Positions 34,198 through 45,695 of a stretch of 64,000 nucleotides of DNA are shown piece by piece. This DNA is from Galeopsis tetrahit (lineage: Eukaryota; Streptophyta; Magnoliopsida; Lamiales; Lamiaceae): the NCBI GenBank assembly GCA_963675135.1, contig OY776124.1:9252677-9316676 (forward strand). Reading direction: 5' to 3'. Positions within the stretch are counted from its first letter, which is position 1. The number at the start of each line of letters is the position of its first letter. A program made the position numbers and the translations under genes. Below the pieces are notes generated by a model. The model searched no databases. It saw only the letters and a program-made list of their open reading frames with translations, and was not told the DNA's origin.

Positions 34198-34877
34198 CAT
34201 AAAATTTTAAAACCCACCAAAATCGACTGAATCGCACCACACCGCACTGTTAATTTAAAAAATCGTTTTAAATCGCGGTTAAAAAAGTTATACTAAACCG
34301 CACCGCTATAACGGTGCAATTTAAATTTTAGGCAATTAACCGCACCGACCGCAACTTTAATTTAATAGATAATAAGTTTAGGCAATTTATTATTATATAT
34401 ATTAAAAATTAATATTAATGAGTACATTTAGTAAATATACAAAGTTAATTTTTCAATTACCCTTCCAAGTTCCACTATGACTACTACTATACTATTGTTA
34501 TTGTGTTATGTCATTTTTTTCACCACTTTCGTACAAACACGACACAAATATATTTATATGTAAGTTATAAATGTTCATTTTTCTAATTTCACAAAACACA
34601 CAAACCCTTACTTCTTTTTCCTCTTCCTCCTTATTTACACTTTAAAATATTAGTTAAAACTTTAGAATTTTAATTGATATTGAACATTCATATTGAATTT
34701 GTAAAATTTCACTTTTCAATTTGTAATTGTATGATATGTCATTATATAAACTGACAAACCGTTCAAAACCGCATGTTGTCTTTTACGAGATAAACCACAG
34801 GTTATAATTTTATACTAAACCGAACCACCATTAACAAGGCAATTTAAATTTTGTCGAAAAAAACCGCAAAACACCCA
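34198..34877. mobile_element. Non-autonomous hAT element
   Basis: 680 bp between perfect 8-bp duplications CCCACACC (34190-34197 and 34878-34885). The left end TAGAGGTGATCATAAAATTT and the inverse of the right end TGGGTGTTTTGCGGTTT have the usual weak hAT termini, with subterminal ACCGCACCG/AAACCGC words. No transposase is present. Confidence 0.68.
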
Positions 34878-35904
34878 CCCACACCGTCTGCGAACAAGTT
34901 GGATATCCAGATAAGTTGACGATGATTGTGCAGATCGAGTCGACGGTTCTGAAGGGGAACAATATCCTTAAGCGAGGATCCTCCACCGGAGTTATGAGTG
35001 GATTCTTGCTCTTTCTTTCCCGTGAGCCACTACTACATGCTCAAGAAAAATGGATATTACCTTCTTCGTTCATCTGTATTAAATATTCAATTCTATAATT
35101 AAAATTATTTTTATAAAAATTCAAGCCAAAAACTTGTATGCACTCGTGGGCACCATGCCCCCTGCCTATGAGTTGCCAGCTATTGGACCTTTCTTGGGAT
35201 TGGGCCTCAGATTCCAGTGACACACCCACCTGTTTACTCAGTTCATCCTCAATGAACTCGCACCCACAAAATTATTTAGTTCACCCAATAATGATTTGCA
35301 CCCCTCTAATTTCAATTTCAATTTTTTATTTATATTTTATCTGCACCCACTAATTTAATGAGTTCACCTCCTAATCATATTTTTATAACAGTTATCTACA
35401 CCCGCTCATTTTACGAGTTCAGCCCCAAATTATTTTTTACCACAGTTATCTATACCCGCTCATTTTATGAGTTCACCCACAAATTATTGTTTTACCACGA
35501 TTATCTACACTCGCACATTTTATGAGTTCACCCCAAAATATTTTTAAAAAAATAATCACATTTAAAAGACTATTTTATCCTTTTATTAATTTACACAAAA
35601 TATAATAAAATAAACTCTAAAAAATCGATTCACCACCAAGTCACCCATATTTAAAAAAAAAAACGTAAAAATATAATTAATAAAAAAAACTATCGAAATT
35701 AGCCATAAATCTCGATTTTTTTCTTTTTAATTTTTCTTCCCCCTACTCTTTTTCCATTTTTAATTTTTTTTTTCCAAATTTTTTATTTCTTCATTTTTTT
35801 TTCCTTTTCCTTTTTTATTTTAAATTTTCCTATATTTCTTTTACATTTTTTGCATGTGTACTTTTAAAATTTTAATACAATATAATATTATAGGCATGAT
35901 TTTA

Positions 35905-36510
35905 TTATAGTCGATCGGCGGTGCACTTGAATTTCAATTTTAATTTGATGAGTAAAGGACCTGCCGAAAATTCATGCCGGTTGGCAGGTGACCCAACCAC
36001 CACCATGCCCGACCACCCCTTGACGGCGACGACGGCGCTTCCGGCCGCTGAAGCCCAAGACCCCTCTTCGAATCGCAATCGCGATTCTTCACTTCCATGA
36101 CAATCGACATCATCTTCCATCTCGGCAACGATCCATGGCGGCCGAAATCCTCTTCTCATTTCGACCACCGACGCGACTGCTTCGATCAATCTCCCTTGCG
36201 TTCGCGATTCAGGAGCTTCTTCGGCATCAATGGCTCTCGCCTGCAACACTCGGATCGACGACGCCTCTCTCTCGTCGTTCATCTCTGCCCAAATCGAAGC
36301 TACATTGCTTTGTTCGTCTTCTTCATCATGCTACTGCGCATCCTCTTTCTCCGGTTGACGGCAGCTCGACGGAGGAATGTGAGTATGTTGCCGATGGATC
36401 TCTAACCGGCCGACACTCAAAGCCGGTGACCTTGCTGATGAAATCTCAAACGACAACTGCTGACCTAGGGTGCTCTCCCATAGGGCTAGGGTTCCCTTCA
36501 ATTGGGCTTG
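35905..36510. other. GC-rich captured segment inside the long-TIR element
   Basis: Base composition and codon texture differ sharply from the surrounding AT-rich arms. It is open on both strands (minus 35905-36282; plus 36135-36584), which is common for captured exon or 5'UTR pieces. Neither translation matches a family I recognise, so I call no gene. Confidence 0.45.
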
Positions 36511-37117
36511 GTAATGTGCACCCCTTATTTTCTTCAGTACACCCCGATTTGCACTCCCTCCACATTTTTTTATGGTATTATTAGTTATTGGTACTGGTAT
36601 TACTAGTTATTGATTGCAGTATTACTATTAATATATAATTGAATTAAAATTAATGATTATTGATTACGATATTATTAATTGTTAATTGTGGTATTACTGA
36701 TTATTGTTTGTGGTATTACTGATTATGTGAAATTATTTATTATTGTTTAAGACATTACTGATTATTATTATTATTTTTTATGGTATTACATATTATTGTT
36801 TATGGTATTACTTAATATAATTAGATTTGTGAAATTATTTATTATTGTATAAGATATTACTGCTCAATGTTCATGATATTACTAATTACTGTTCATTGTA
36901 TTACTGATAATTGTTTTTGGTATTATTGAATATAATTGGATGTGTGAAATTATTTGTTATTGTATAAGATTTTATTGATTAATATTAATGGTATTACTGA
37001 TCACTGCTCGTGGTATTAGTAATAATTGGTTTTAGTATTATTTAATATAATTAGATATGTGTAATTATTTGTTATTGTATAAGATATTGGAGTACTAATT
37101 ATTTTTAATGGTATTAC

Positions 37118-37740
37118 TAGAGATGTTTATCCGGGTCGGGCTGGCCCGTTTAACCCTGAAAAACATATGGTTAAGGTTCATGAATCATAGGCCCGTTTAA
37201 ATTCGAGTTTTTTTGACCTGGACTGGTTAGCTCGCGGGCTAAGTTGGGCCAGCCCGCCAGCCCGAGTTTTTATTATTATTTTTTTTTTAAATAAATAACC
37301 TGAGAACAAATTTTGGGTCATTTGACCAATAACCACAACTATAAGCATTAAGAAGCCCATTACCATCCATTAGTCATTATTACTATTTTTTTAATTAGAT
37401 TATGATATTTGTTTAGGTTTATTTGGTCATATTAAGGACCAATGAATTTTAGAATTGTGTTTGAATCATACTTTTGTTTTCTCATTTACTGATCATTAAC
37501 TAATTATGTATTTTTCTATTTTATTGATGCACGTGCCAATTGATACCTTTAATTTTAAAAGAAAAAAAAATATTGTAGCCCGTTAGTGGCCCGTTTAACC
37601 CGTAGCCCGCTAGGGTTAGGGTTAGGTCCCAACATTTATAGGTCCGTTAAATATGAACCGGTTAAGGCCCTATCCCTTTTAGCCCGTAGCCCTGTAGGGT
37701 TGGCCCTATAGGATTAGGGTCAACCCGATAGACATCTTTA
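37118..37740. mobile_element. Non-autonomous hAT element nested in the long-TIR element
   Basis: 623 bp bounded by the exact 8-bp duplication GGTATTAC (37110-37117 and 37741-37748). TIRs TAGAGATGTTTATCCGGGT and the inverse of the right end, TAAAGATGTCTATCGGGTT. The interior is full of GGCCCGTTTAACCCG-type words, a familiar plant hAT pattern. Confidence 0.88.
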
Positions 37741-38657
37741 GGTATTACTGGTTATTACTTATTGTATTATTGAGTATAATAAAATCATACATATAATATT
37801 ATTTTGTATTTTAAAAAATACTAATGAAAAAAAAACACATGAACAAAAAATGAAGAAATAAAAAGTTTGAATAAAAACTGAAAATGGGAAGAAAAATTAA
37901 AAAGAAAAAAAATTGAGATTTGTGCCTTATTTTGATAGATTTTTTAAATTATTTTTTTACGATTTTTTTTCTAAAATATGGATGATTTAGTGGTTAATCG
38001 ACGGTAACTCGACAATGACTCGACTACATATTGTAAATGTATAAATTATGGTTGATTTTATTATTATATTTTGTGTAAATTAATAAAAAGATAATATAGT
38101 ATTTTAAATTTAATTATTAAAAAAAATTTTGGGGGTGAACTCATAAAATGAGTGGGTGCAGAGAATTGTGGTAAAAAAAATTGGGGGTGAACTTATAAAA
38201 TTAGCGGGTGCAAATAACTGTAGTATAAAATGAGCAGGTGCATATAACTGTGGTAAAAAAATGATTTGGGGGTGAACTCATAAAATGAGCGGATGCAAAT
38301 AACCGTTGTAAAAAAGAAATGATTTGGGGGTGAACTCATAAAATGAGCAGGTGCATATAACTGTGGTAAAAAAATGATTTGGGGGTGAACTCATAAAATG
38401 AGCGGATGCAAATAACCGTTGTAAAAAAGAAATGATTTGGGGGTGAACCCATAACATAAAATGAGCAGGTGCAGATAGCTGTAGTAAAAATATGATTTTG
38501 GGGTAAACTCATAAAATGAGCGGGTGTAGATAACTGTAATAAAAATATAATTTAGGGGTGAACTCATTAAATTAGTAGGTGTAGTAAAATATAAATAAAA
38601 AATAAAATTAAAATTAGGGGTACAGTGCATACGTTTTTTTTTAAATATTAAATTCAA

Positions 38658-38966
38658 TACTCATTTTTTTTAGGGTAGATTCTTTCTAACTACAGAAAAT
38701 TGTGTAATTATTTATGAAAACAAAATAAAATTAAAAATTATATAAGTGATAAGATTGTTCAAATCAATCCAACATGCATTATTATTTTTAATAAATATCG
38801 TAAACTCCGTGTAAATGGATAAATGAGTTACACGCATCTGGTACCGATTACATAATATATAGGCGATATGCATGTGCTTTCAATCTTTTCACTTCATTAT
38901 ATCCCCTTCTTCCCTCCCCCTCTTCTCTCTCTCAATTATACTAGAAAAAGTTGAGAATTTAAAAGA
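38658..38966 (+). promoter_or_regulatory. Upstream region of the EIL-type gene
   Basis: Non-coding. A TATA-like ATAATATATAGG lies near 38851-38862, followed by a pyrimidine-rich leader with CTTCTTCCCTCCCCCTCTTC before the ATG at 38967. The placement is an inference from composition. Confidence 0.4.
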
Positions 38967-40396
38967 ATGGTGGAGATTCGTGAAGTGGAGTTGTCACCAA
39001 GTGGAAGCGGATCCACTAATGTGATCAAGGACGACGAATTGAGTTACAACGATCTCAAACTACGCATCAACAACGATCGTATGCGAATGCAAAAGATGAA
39101 AGCAAATAGCAAAACAAAGGATCAGGACTCTGAGTCAGACCCTGAATTGAAGTCACGTCTAAAGAAAATGGACAGACTTCAAGACCTAATTCTCAAAAAC
39201 ATGGTCAAAATCATGTACGATTGTCAGGTCCAGGGATTCGTCTACGGAATCGTGCCTGAAAAGGACAAGTCCGTCTCGGGCTCCTCCGACAGCCTCCGCG
39301 CCTGGTGGCAAGACTCAGTCAAGTTTGACCAGGCAAGACTCAGTCAAGTTTGACCAGGCTGCACCTGCTGCCATTGCCGAATTTCTTCCCAAGATACAAG
39401 AAGCCACCCAGGAATTGAATCCCAGTTCCTTTATGCATCTACTTCAGAATTTGCACTACACCACTCTGGAGTCTCTGCTTTCGGCTTTGATGCAGCATTG
39501 CGTGGATCCTCAACGACAATTTCCGTTGGACAGCGGGTTGGCTCCGCTGTGGTGGCCCACAGGGAAGGAGGTGTGGTGGGGCGATCAGGGTGAAGCCTCA
39601 TGAATTGAAGAAGGCGTGGAAGGTGAGTGTTTTGACCTCTATTATCAAACACATGTCCCCTAATTTGGACAGAATGAGAGAGATTGTGAATCAGTCCAAG
39701 TCTTTACAACGTAGAATGAGTGCTAAGGATAGTAACACGTTGGCTAGAGTCTTTAATCGAGAAGAAGCCATTGTGAAGTTTACAGAGAAAGCATTAAATT
39801 TAATTTTAGAGGAAAATAATGAAGACGAGAATACTACACTCCGCTGTGGGAAGAGGAAGAGTCCCTTTGATAATATTGGTGATGGCAATATTGGTGATGA
39901 TTTTATGGTGGAGAATACAAGAATTGGCTATGGTTTTATGGTGGAGAATACAAGAATTGGTGATGGTTTTATGGTGGAGAATTTTGTGGTGGAGAATACA
40001 AGAATTGGTGATGTTTTTATGGTAGAGAATACAAGAATTGGTGATGTTTTTATGGTGGAGAATACAACAAGTGATGAACATATGGACTTGTCTTTGCTTA
40101 ATATTACAGAAGAAAAGGGGAATCAAGAGATGAATACAGAAGAAAAGGGGAATCAAGAGATGAATACAGAAGAAAAGGGGAATCAAGAGATGAATACAGA
40201 AAAAAAGGGGAATCAAGAGATGAATGAAGTTGGAGAATGTAGTTCATTACCAGATTGCTTTTGGGACGACCATATGATTGATCTTGTTGGTTCTAACAAC
40301 ATCAACCTGAATGAGAATGAGAATCAGAATGAGATGGAGGAGCAATTAACGGGTGGAACTTCTATTTGGGACCTACCATATTACACGATCGATTAA
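38967..40396 (+). pseudogene. EIL: EIN3/EIL-family transcription factor gene, frameshifted
   Basis: Intronless, as EIN3/EIL coding regions usually are. Frame 1 (from ATG 38967) has the start of the EIN3 DNA-binding domain: LSYNDLKLRINNDRMRMQKM, KKMDRLQDLILKNMVKIM, QGFVYGIVPEKDKSVSGSSD, LRAWWQDSVKFDQ. A perfect 25-bp tandem duplication (39307-39331, 39332-39356) then shifts the frame. Frame 2 continues with AAPAAIAEFLPK, LESLLSALMQHCVDPQRQFP, LAPLWWPTGKEVWWGDQG and loses frame near 39586, where family members have extra residues. Frame 3 gives KPHELKKAWKVSVLTSIIKH, MSPNLDRMREIVNQSKSLQR and a low-complexity acidic C-terminus with tandem MVENTRIGDGF and EEKGNQEMNT repeats. EIN3 proteins activate ethylene-response genes in the nucleus. 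At about 470 codons it is shorter than EIN3 itself and closer in length to EIL4/EIL5-type genes. Two frameshifts inside the DNA-binding domain make function unlikely unless they are assembly errors. Confidence 0.85.
39895..40225 (+). repeat. Two short tandem repeats in the EIL C-terminal coding region
   Basis: About 39900-40070: variants of a roughly 36-bp unit encoding MVENTRIGDGF, five or so copies. About 40108-40225: four copies of a 30-bp unit encoding EEKGNQEMNT. Both unit lengths are multiples of three, so they keep the frame. Confidence 0.9.
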
Positions 40397-40560
40397 CACG
40401 GGTTTTCTCATTTCAGTGTGTCTGTTTTTTTTTTCTTATGCGGAGCAATTAACGGGTGGAACTTCTATTTGGGACCTACCATATTACACGATCGATTAAC
40501 ACGGGTTTTCTCATTTCAGTGTGTCTGTTTTTTTTTTCTTATGCGGGTTTTCTCATTTCA
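40341..40560 (+). repeat. 103-bp tandem duplication of the EIL gene end
   Basis: The stretch from AGCAATTAACGGGTGGAACT at 40341 through the stop codon and a T-rich tract is repeated from 40444, with a third partial copy (GCGGGTTTTCTCATTTCAG) at about 40543-40561. The second copy lies beyond the stop and is non-coding. Confidence 0.92.
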
Positions 40561-40561
40561 G

Positions 40562-41392
40562 GGTCTTTCTCATTTTGTGTTTTTAGTAGGTAACTATACT
40601 CTTTTTGTATTGTATTTAAGTTTTAGTTTGTTCTAATTTGGATGCATAAAAGTTTTTCTCAACAGTGACAATCCATCCAACTAGTCTCTCTTTGGCGAAG
40701 ATGAAGACCAATTACTGTTATATTATCTTCTCTCTTATAACCAAAACTCAGTTTCCTAAAACGATGAATACACAATAAAACAAACTGTTTTCAGCAGGAA
40801 ACACTTAAAAGCAATTTATTGAACTGTATACTAACCTTTTGACATCCAAGAACCCCTAATGATATTGCGACCCCTGTACCGATATATATTCCAATAACAG
40901 TCCAGCAGCAGAAAGCATGCCCGCCCACCCCACCTGATGTTTTATTTTTGAGGAATTGTTCCCCCCACCCTTCCTGAAGATAGAGAGGTTAGTAGAAGAG
41001 GGAAATGTACACTACTATTTCCCAAAACATATTAATGTCAATAATTTTAAGGGCATCTATCGTGGTGCAATTAGATAAAGAAACGTTGAAGAGATAAATT
41101 GTGGTACACACCTAGGGCCATGCCTTCACTCTAGGGAAAAGAACACTTTGTTAAATTACTGAAAAATCCAAAGAAAAAAAAGACAAGAAAAGATAACCCA
41201 ATCCAATCCAGTACTTAAAAGTGAGTTAATATTCGTTCATTTTCTTTTCAGGAAAGACCAGATACATATACCTTTTTGTACTCCATTATTATACATATAA
41301 CAACAGTTTTGACTACTAGGAGGATCTATAATCACAAATATTTGATCTCAAAACTCAATCAATGTACAAGTAGAACAAGATGAAAAGTAATA
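40562..41392. other. Downstream DNA, no gene; weak Tourist-like end
   Basis: Includes the probable 3' flank of the EIL gene. TAAGGGCATCTATCGTGGTGC near 41048-41068 resembles a PIF/Harbinger (Tourist) TIR after a TAA, but I cannot pair it with a convincing right end. Confidence 0.35.
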
Positions 41393-41624
41393 CTCCCTGT
41401 CCACCAAAAGTGTGCTCACTTTTTTTTATATATGTTTTTTAAAAAATCATATTTTAATTATAAAGAATATATTTAATATAATGAGTAAAAAATATATTTG
41501 GTAGATACTCAATCTTGATAGTAAAGTAGAAAAAATATTCAAAAGTTAACTATTTAAATAGAATAAGCACGTTTTTTGTAGACCCAAAAAAAGAAATGAG
41601 CACACTTTTGGTGGACGGAGGGAG
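41393..41624. mobile_element. Stowaway-like MITE
   Basis: 232 bp flanked by TA. The ends CTCCCTGTCCACCAAAAGTG and CACTTTTGGTGGACGGAGGG pair with one mismatch. Related to the damaged copy ending at 47962. Confidence 0.9.
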
Positions 41625-41626
41625 TA

Positions 41627-42367
41627 CTATCCACTTGTATAGAGTAATCACATTCATTTTCATACTCATTCTTAATGTTGTGGAACAAGTGAAATTGCAA
41701 ATCCTCCTATCTGTTTTAGATCAAGTAAACATTATTATTATTATTATTATTGAAAGAGCAACTGATCATCTCAATTCCAGCCAACAAGGAATCAAGTACC
41801 GAATCGCAATGCAGTTAACTGAAAACAAAAAAAATCACCTTCAATCTGTGATTAACAGCAGGGGCAGGATGTATATCCTTCTCAACTTCCCTCTTGTCAT
41901 GATCCGACGTTGAAATCATTCCTCTCATTAAACCCTAACCCTATAAATTGGAGTCGGATCTCACATCGGGTGTCGACCGGACCAGATCTTATCGGATTGC
42001 AGCCACTAGTAACCGCCGCTGGTGGGGCGAGGAGGGATCTTCAAGAAGCTCTCCTGCACCTCTTCGAACGACATCGTTTTGTGGGCTCTGAATGAAAGTG
42101 CAAACTGGATTTATGTTCAGTGTGCAAAGTGGAAGAGACGTGTTCCTTCGGATTTATTTTGAAACAAACAAATGTCAACTGTCAAATCCAATCCTCACTC
42201 TAGTACTGAGGTTTACTCTCCAATTTTTTTACTTTTAAATTTAAAATTAGAATTTTTAAAATTACTTAGAATTGCGTTTAGTAAATTAAAATTATAATTT
42301 TTTTCAATAATAATATAATATAATTGCATTCAATCTTTGATTTTGAAATTCGATTTTTTAAATTATA
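41627..42367. other. Spacer without recognised gene
   Basis: Contains an (ATT)n run at about 41731-41751 and a GC-richer part around 41940-42100 that reads open for 61 codons without family resemblance. Confidence 0.4.
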
Positions 42368-42651
42368 CTCCCTCCGTCCCATAGGAACTTGTTGGGTTGA
42401 CACACACAATTTAAGAAATGTGTAAAAAAAAGTGTAATGAGTAATATTTTGAGAGATAGTTTTGTAAAGTTTTTTATGAATAAAGTAAAGTAAAAAGTAG
42501 ATTGAATGTGAAAAAGTAATGTCATATAGGTAAATAAAAGTATATTTTGAGAGTGGAGTTATGAATATATTTCCTCTTATTATGGGGTGTGCAAATTGGT
42601 ACGAGACATCCATTTATAGAAAGTGTGTAAATTCATGTGGAACAGAGGGAG
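42368..42651. mobile_element. Stowaway-like MITE
   Basis: 284 bp flanked by TA, starting CTCCCTCCGTCCCATAGGAA and ending in TGGAACAGAGGGAG, its imperfect inverse. Confidence 0.85.
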
Positions 42652-42691
42652 TAATAAATAGAAATATGTGTGTGTGATTGAATAAAATTGT

Positions 42692-42854
42692 TATTAAGGA
42701 ATGATTGACTCATTCCTTATATATAGGGATTGCACATTTATTTGTATATATTTGTTTCCTAAATTCATATAATTCAGTTATTGTAAATTTTCACTATATA
42801 TACAAGTCATAATACCTCACTAAAGTTAACGGTTATCATATCTCATTGTTCACA
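42692..42854 (+). repeat. 5' LTR of deleted copia element
   Basis: 163 bp; contains a TATATACAAGTC segment near its end and a TTCCTTATATATAGGG TATA-like site near 42713-42728. Confidence 0.9.
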
Positions 42855-42970
42855 TGGTATCAGTCTAAATTGTCACCTAAAAACTCTAAACATAATTCTC
42901 TCTCTCTTCTTCTTTCCTCCTTCTGTCGCCGCCTCCTCCCATCGAGTTTGTCCCCCTCGATCATCTTGCG

Positions 42971-43934
42971 ATGGCAGATTCCTCCACCCCCATGAATGTT
43001 CTCATTCATATGGTTACGGTGAAACTCTCTTCTTCCAACTATCTTCTATGGAAGAAGCGGGTTGTCCCGATGCTCACCTGTGACGATCTCTATGGTCTTG
43101 TGGATGGCACGTCCGCTCCCCCTGTTGTCACTCATACTACATTCGCTTCCTGAAAATCGGAGGATCGGAAGGTACTTGCCCTTCTTCTCTCCTCCTTCAC
43201 CAAGGAGACCTTAGTCGAGGTCGTTCAATGTGACAACGGCCCGTGAGACTTGGCTTGCCCTAGAGGATGCCTTCAGCCACTCCTCTCAGTCACGCATCAC
43301 TCAACTTCGTGAGGAGCTCCTTCTCCTCAAGCATGACTCTCTCCCTGTTGTCGACTATGGTCGACGTTTTAAGGTCTTATGCGATCTACTTGCCGCGATC
43401 GGTAAGACCGTGGACAAATCTGACATGTCGCACTGGTTTATGCGGGGGTCTCGGCCCCAAATTCAGCGGTTTTGCAGACACTCAAATGGCCTTCTCACCG
43501 GTTCCCGGCACTTCCCGCCTTCCGTGACTTACTGCATCGGGTTGTTGCCTTTGAAATCATGAACAAGCCTGATTCGGCGGAACCCTCCCCGGCTGCCTTT
43601 TATGCTCGTCCACAGCCTCGCGACCATGCTGGTGGTTGCCCCTCTAACTCTCCTCGTAGTGTCCAGAATCACTTCTTTGGTGGTCGCGGGGGGCGGAAGC
43701 CATACGTCCCTCGTTGTTAAATTTGCCATGGTCTGCACTATAACAACAAATGTCCTCAGCGCTTTGTTCGCAGCCCAGATCCTCGCCAGTCTACTCGCCC
43801 TTCTGCCCGCCTATCCGAGGACCCATTCGCCAACCTTGCTCAGACCTTTCACTCAGCCTGCACCATCTCCTCGCCAGCTCCCTCAGATTGGTATGTTGAC
43901 TCGGTGTTATCCTGACTCTCTCTGTTCGCCATGA
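42971..43934 (+). pseudogene. Copia gag (UBN2) and start of protease, broken
   Basis: MADSSTPMNVLIHMVTVKLS, then NYLLWKKRVVPMLTCDDLYG (copia gag N-terminus), a stop at 43151-43153, then RETWLALEDAFSHSSQSRIT and LREELLLLKHDSLPVVDYGR (UBN2 core). After further frame changes comes a zinc-knuckle relic ICHGLHYNNKCP, and the segment ends at WYVDSV, the beginning of the protease. The deletion joint is at about 43930. Confidence 0.8.
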
Positions 43935-43935
43935 C

Positions 43936-45200
43936 TGGCCCCTCCATCAGTTAGATGCCAAGAATGCCTTTCTCAATGGCTATCTCCAAAAACCAGTCTT
44001 CATGGCTCAACCTCCTGGTTTTGTCTATCCTTGGCTACCATATCATGTCTGCAAATTGAAAAAGGCTTTATATGGTCTTCGCCAGGCTCCCTTGGCTTGG
44101 TTTCAACGATTCAGCTCCTTCCTTCTCGGCCTGGGCTTCAAGGAATGCAAGTCCGACTCCTCGTTGTTTTACCTATTTCAAGGTTCCTCGGCCGTCTATC
44201 TCCTCTTGTATGTGGATGATATCATTGTCACTGGAAACGACCCCTCCACACTTTCTCGCTTCATAACTCGGGCGAACAAGGAGTTCGCACTCAAGGACCT
44301 TGGTCGCCTCAACTACTTTCTGGGTCTGGAAATCTCTTACACCTCGTCGGGCCTATTTGTCGGGCAGTCCAAGTATGCTCGTGAGATCCTTGACCGGGCG
44401 GATCTTCGAGATTCCAAACCTATTGCCATTCCCTTGGCCGCAGGCGAGACCTTGTCAGCACTGGTGATCCATTTCCGGATCCCACTCTTTATCGTTCCTT
44501 GGTGGGCGCCCTACAGTATCTCACCATTACTCGCCCTGATCAGTCCTTTTCAGTAAATCATGTCAGCCAGTTTCTACATGCGCCGACCAGCGACCACTTT
44601 TCGGCAGTGAAGAGGATCCTTCGCTACGTCAAACACACTATCAACTACGGTCTTTGCTTCACTCGCCGATCAGACTCCTCCATGGTTGCCTATTCTGACG
44701 CCGACTGGGCACGATGTGTGGAAACTCGTCACTCAACCTATGGCTACTCGGTCTTCCTGGGTGGAAATCTGGTGTCTTAGAGTGCCAAGAAACAACCCAC
44801 CGGAAATCTGGTGTCTTAGAGTGCCAAGAAACAACCCACTGTTGCTCGCTCCAGCTGTGAATCGGAGTATCGTGCCTTAACCAATGCAGTTGTCGAGGTT
44901 GATTAGCTAGCCTCTCTGCTTCGCGAGCTCCGCGTTCCGTTACCTACTCGCCCAGTCCTCCTCTCCGACAACAACAGTGCCCTTTTTCTCATCCAGAATC
45001 CAGTGGTGCACAAACGAGCCAAGCACATTGACATCGATTGTCACGTTGTTCGTGAGCTTGGCACCTCTGGCAAGCTGTCCACACAGTTTGTTCCCACACA
45101 CCTTCAACTGGCCGACATCTTCACGAAGAGTCTTCCTCGCCCAGCGTTTGAGTTCCTTCGTTCAAAACTCTGCGTTTTTTCTCATCCCACTCATCGCTAG
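43936..45200 (+). pseudogene. Copia RT-RNase H remnant
   Basis: Begins inside RT at WPLHQLDAKNAFLNGYLQKP, and continues through KALYGLRQAPLAWFQRFSSF and the catalytic box LLLYVDDIIVTGND, then FALKDLGRLNYFLGLEISY. A frameshift near 44460-44500 leads to VGALQYLTITRPDQSFSVNH and the RNase H start VAYSDADWARCVETRHSTYG. There is a TAG where family members have Trp (NLVS-stop-SAKKQPT) and a 39-bp tandem duplication (44763-44801, 44802-44840). The last block, VHKRAKHIDIDCHVVREL to HLQLADIFTKSLP, is the standard copia C-terminus. Confidence 0.85.
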
Positions 45201-45208
45201 ACGGGGGA

Positions 45209-45371
45209 TATTAAAGAATGATTGACTCATTCCTTGTATATAGGGATTGCACATTTATTTGTATATATTTGTTTCCTAAATTCATGTAATTCAGTTATTG
45301 TAAATCTTCACTATATATACAAGTCATAACACCACACCAAAGTTAACGTTGATCATATCTCATTGTTCACA
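45209..45371 (+). repeat. 3' LTR of deleted copia element
   Basis: 163 bp, partner of 42692-42854. Confidence 0.9.
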
Positions 45372-45412
45372 ATTGTACATGTAGATGATTGTGTAATGAT
45401 TGAATTTAATTA

Positions 45413-45695
45413 CTCCCTCCGTCCCATATTAATTTTCATAGGTAAATGGACACACATATTAAGAAAGTGTAATAATGAGTGGAGTTTTGAGGGATAATTT
45501 TGTAAAACTTTATGTATAAAGTAAAGAAATAAGTAGACTTTTGTGTATGTATGGGGAAAAGGTAATGACATTTGTGTAAAATTGAGGATATTGTGAGGGT
45601 GGAGTTTATAAAGGATTTTCCATTTAAAGAGTTTGAAAGTTATTGTGGGACGTCCTAAAAAGAAAAGTCTGAAAGTTATTGTGGGACGGAGGGAG
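45413..45695. mobile_element. Stowaway-like MITE
   Basis: 283 bp flanked by TA, ends CTCCCTCCGTCCCATATTAA and GTGGGACGGAGGGAG. The right end is partly duplicated: GAAAGTTATTGTGGGACG occurs at about 45636 and again at 45671. Confidence 0.88.

Larger units (their letters stand above)
35290..38625. mobile_element. Large long-inverted-repeat element, MULE-like, with captured DNA
   Basis: The left arm (about 35290-35850) and right arm (about 37800-38625) are inverted copies over more than 500 bp. The distal part of each arm is made of roughly 55-bp units with GAGTTCACCC and TGCACCCGCTCATTTTA, five or so on the left and about eight inverted on the right. The proximal parts pair as TTTTCTTTTTAATTTTTCTT with its inverse near 37895. 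Between the arms lie a GC-rich segment (35905-36510), a simple AT-rich tract of GGTATTACTGATTATTG variants (36560-37110) and a nested hAT. I could not fix the outermost ends or a target duplication. A 9-bp MULE duplication would be expected, but other foldback types remain possible. Confidence 0.65.
42692..45371 (+). mobile_element. Ty1/copia element, internally deleted
   Basis: 2,680 bp with 163-bp LTRs at 42692-42854 and 45209-45371 and the 5-bp duplication ATTGT (42687-42691, 45372-45376). PBS TGGTATCAG directly follows the left LTR at 42855 (initiator Met tRNA type); a purine run GACGGGGGA precedes the right LTR. The LTRs begin TATTAA and end TTCACA. They differ at about 9 of 163 sites by eye, so this is clearly older than the copia element at 48157. 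Integrase and the first RT blocks are missing. Confidence 0.93.

Noticed and set aside
36135..36584. A 149-codon ORF inside the long-TIR element
   Set aside because: No recognisable domain, open on the opposite strand too; better explained as a captured fragment.
39806..40216. A 136-codon minus-strand ORF with repeated PLFFCIHLLI
   Set aside because: Shadow of the in-frame tandem repeats of the EIL gene on the plus strand.
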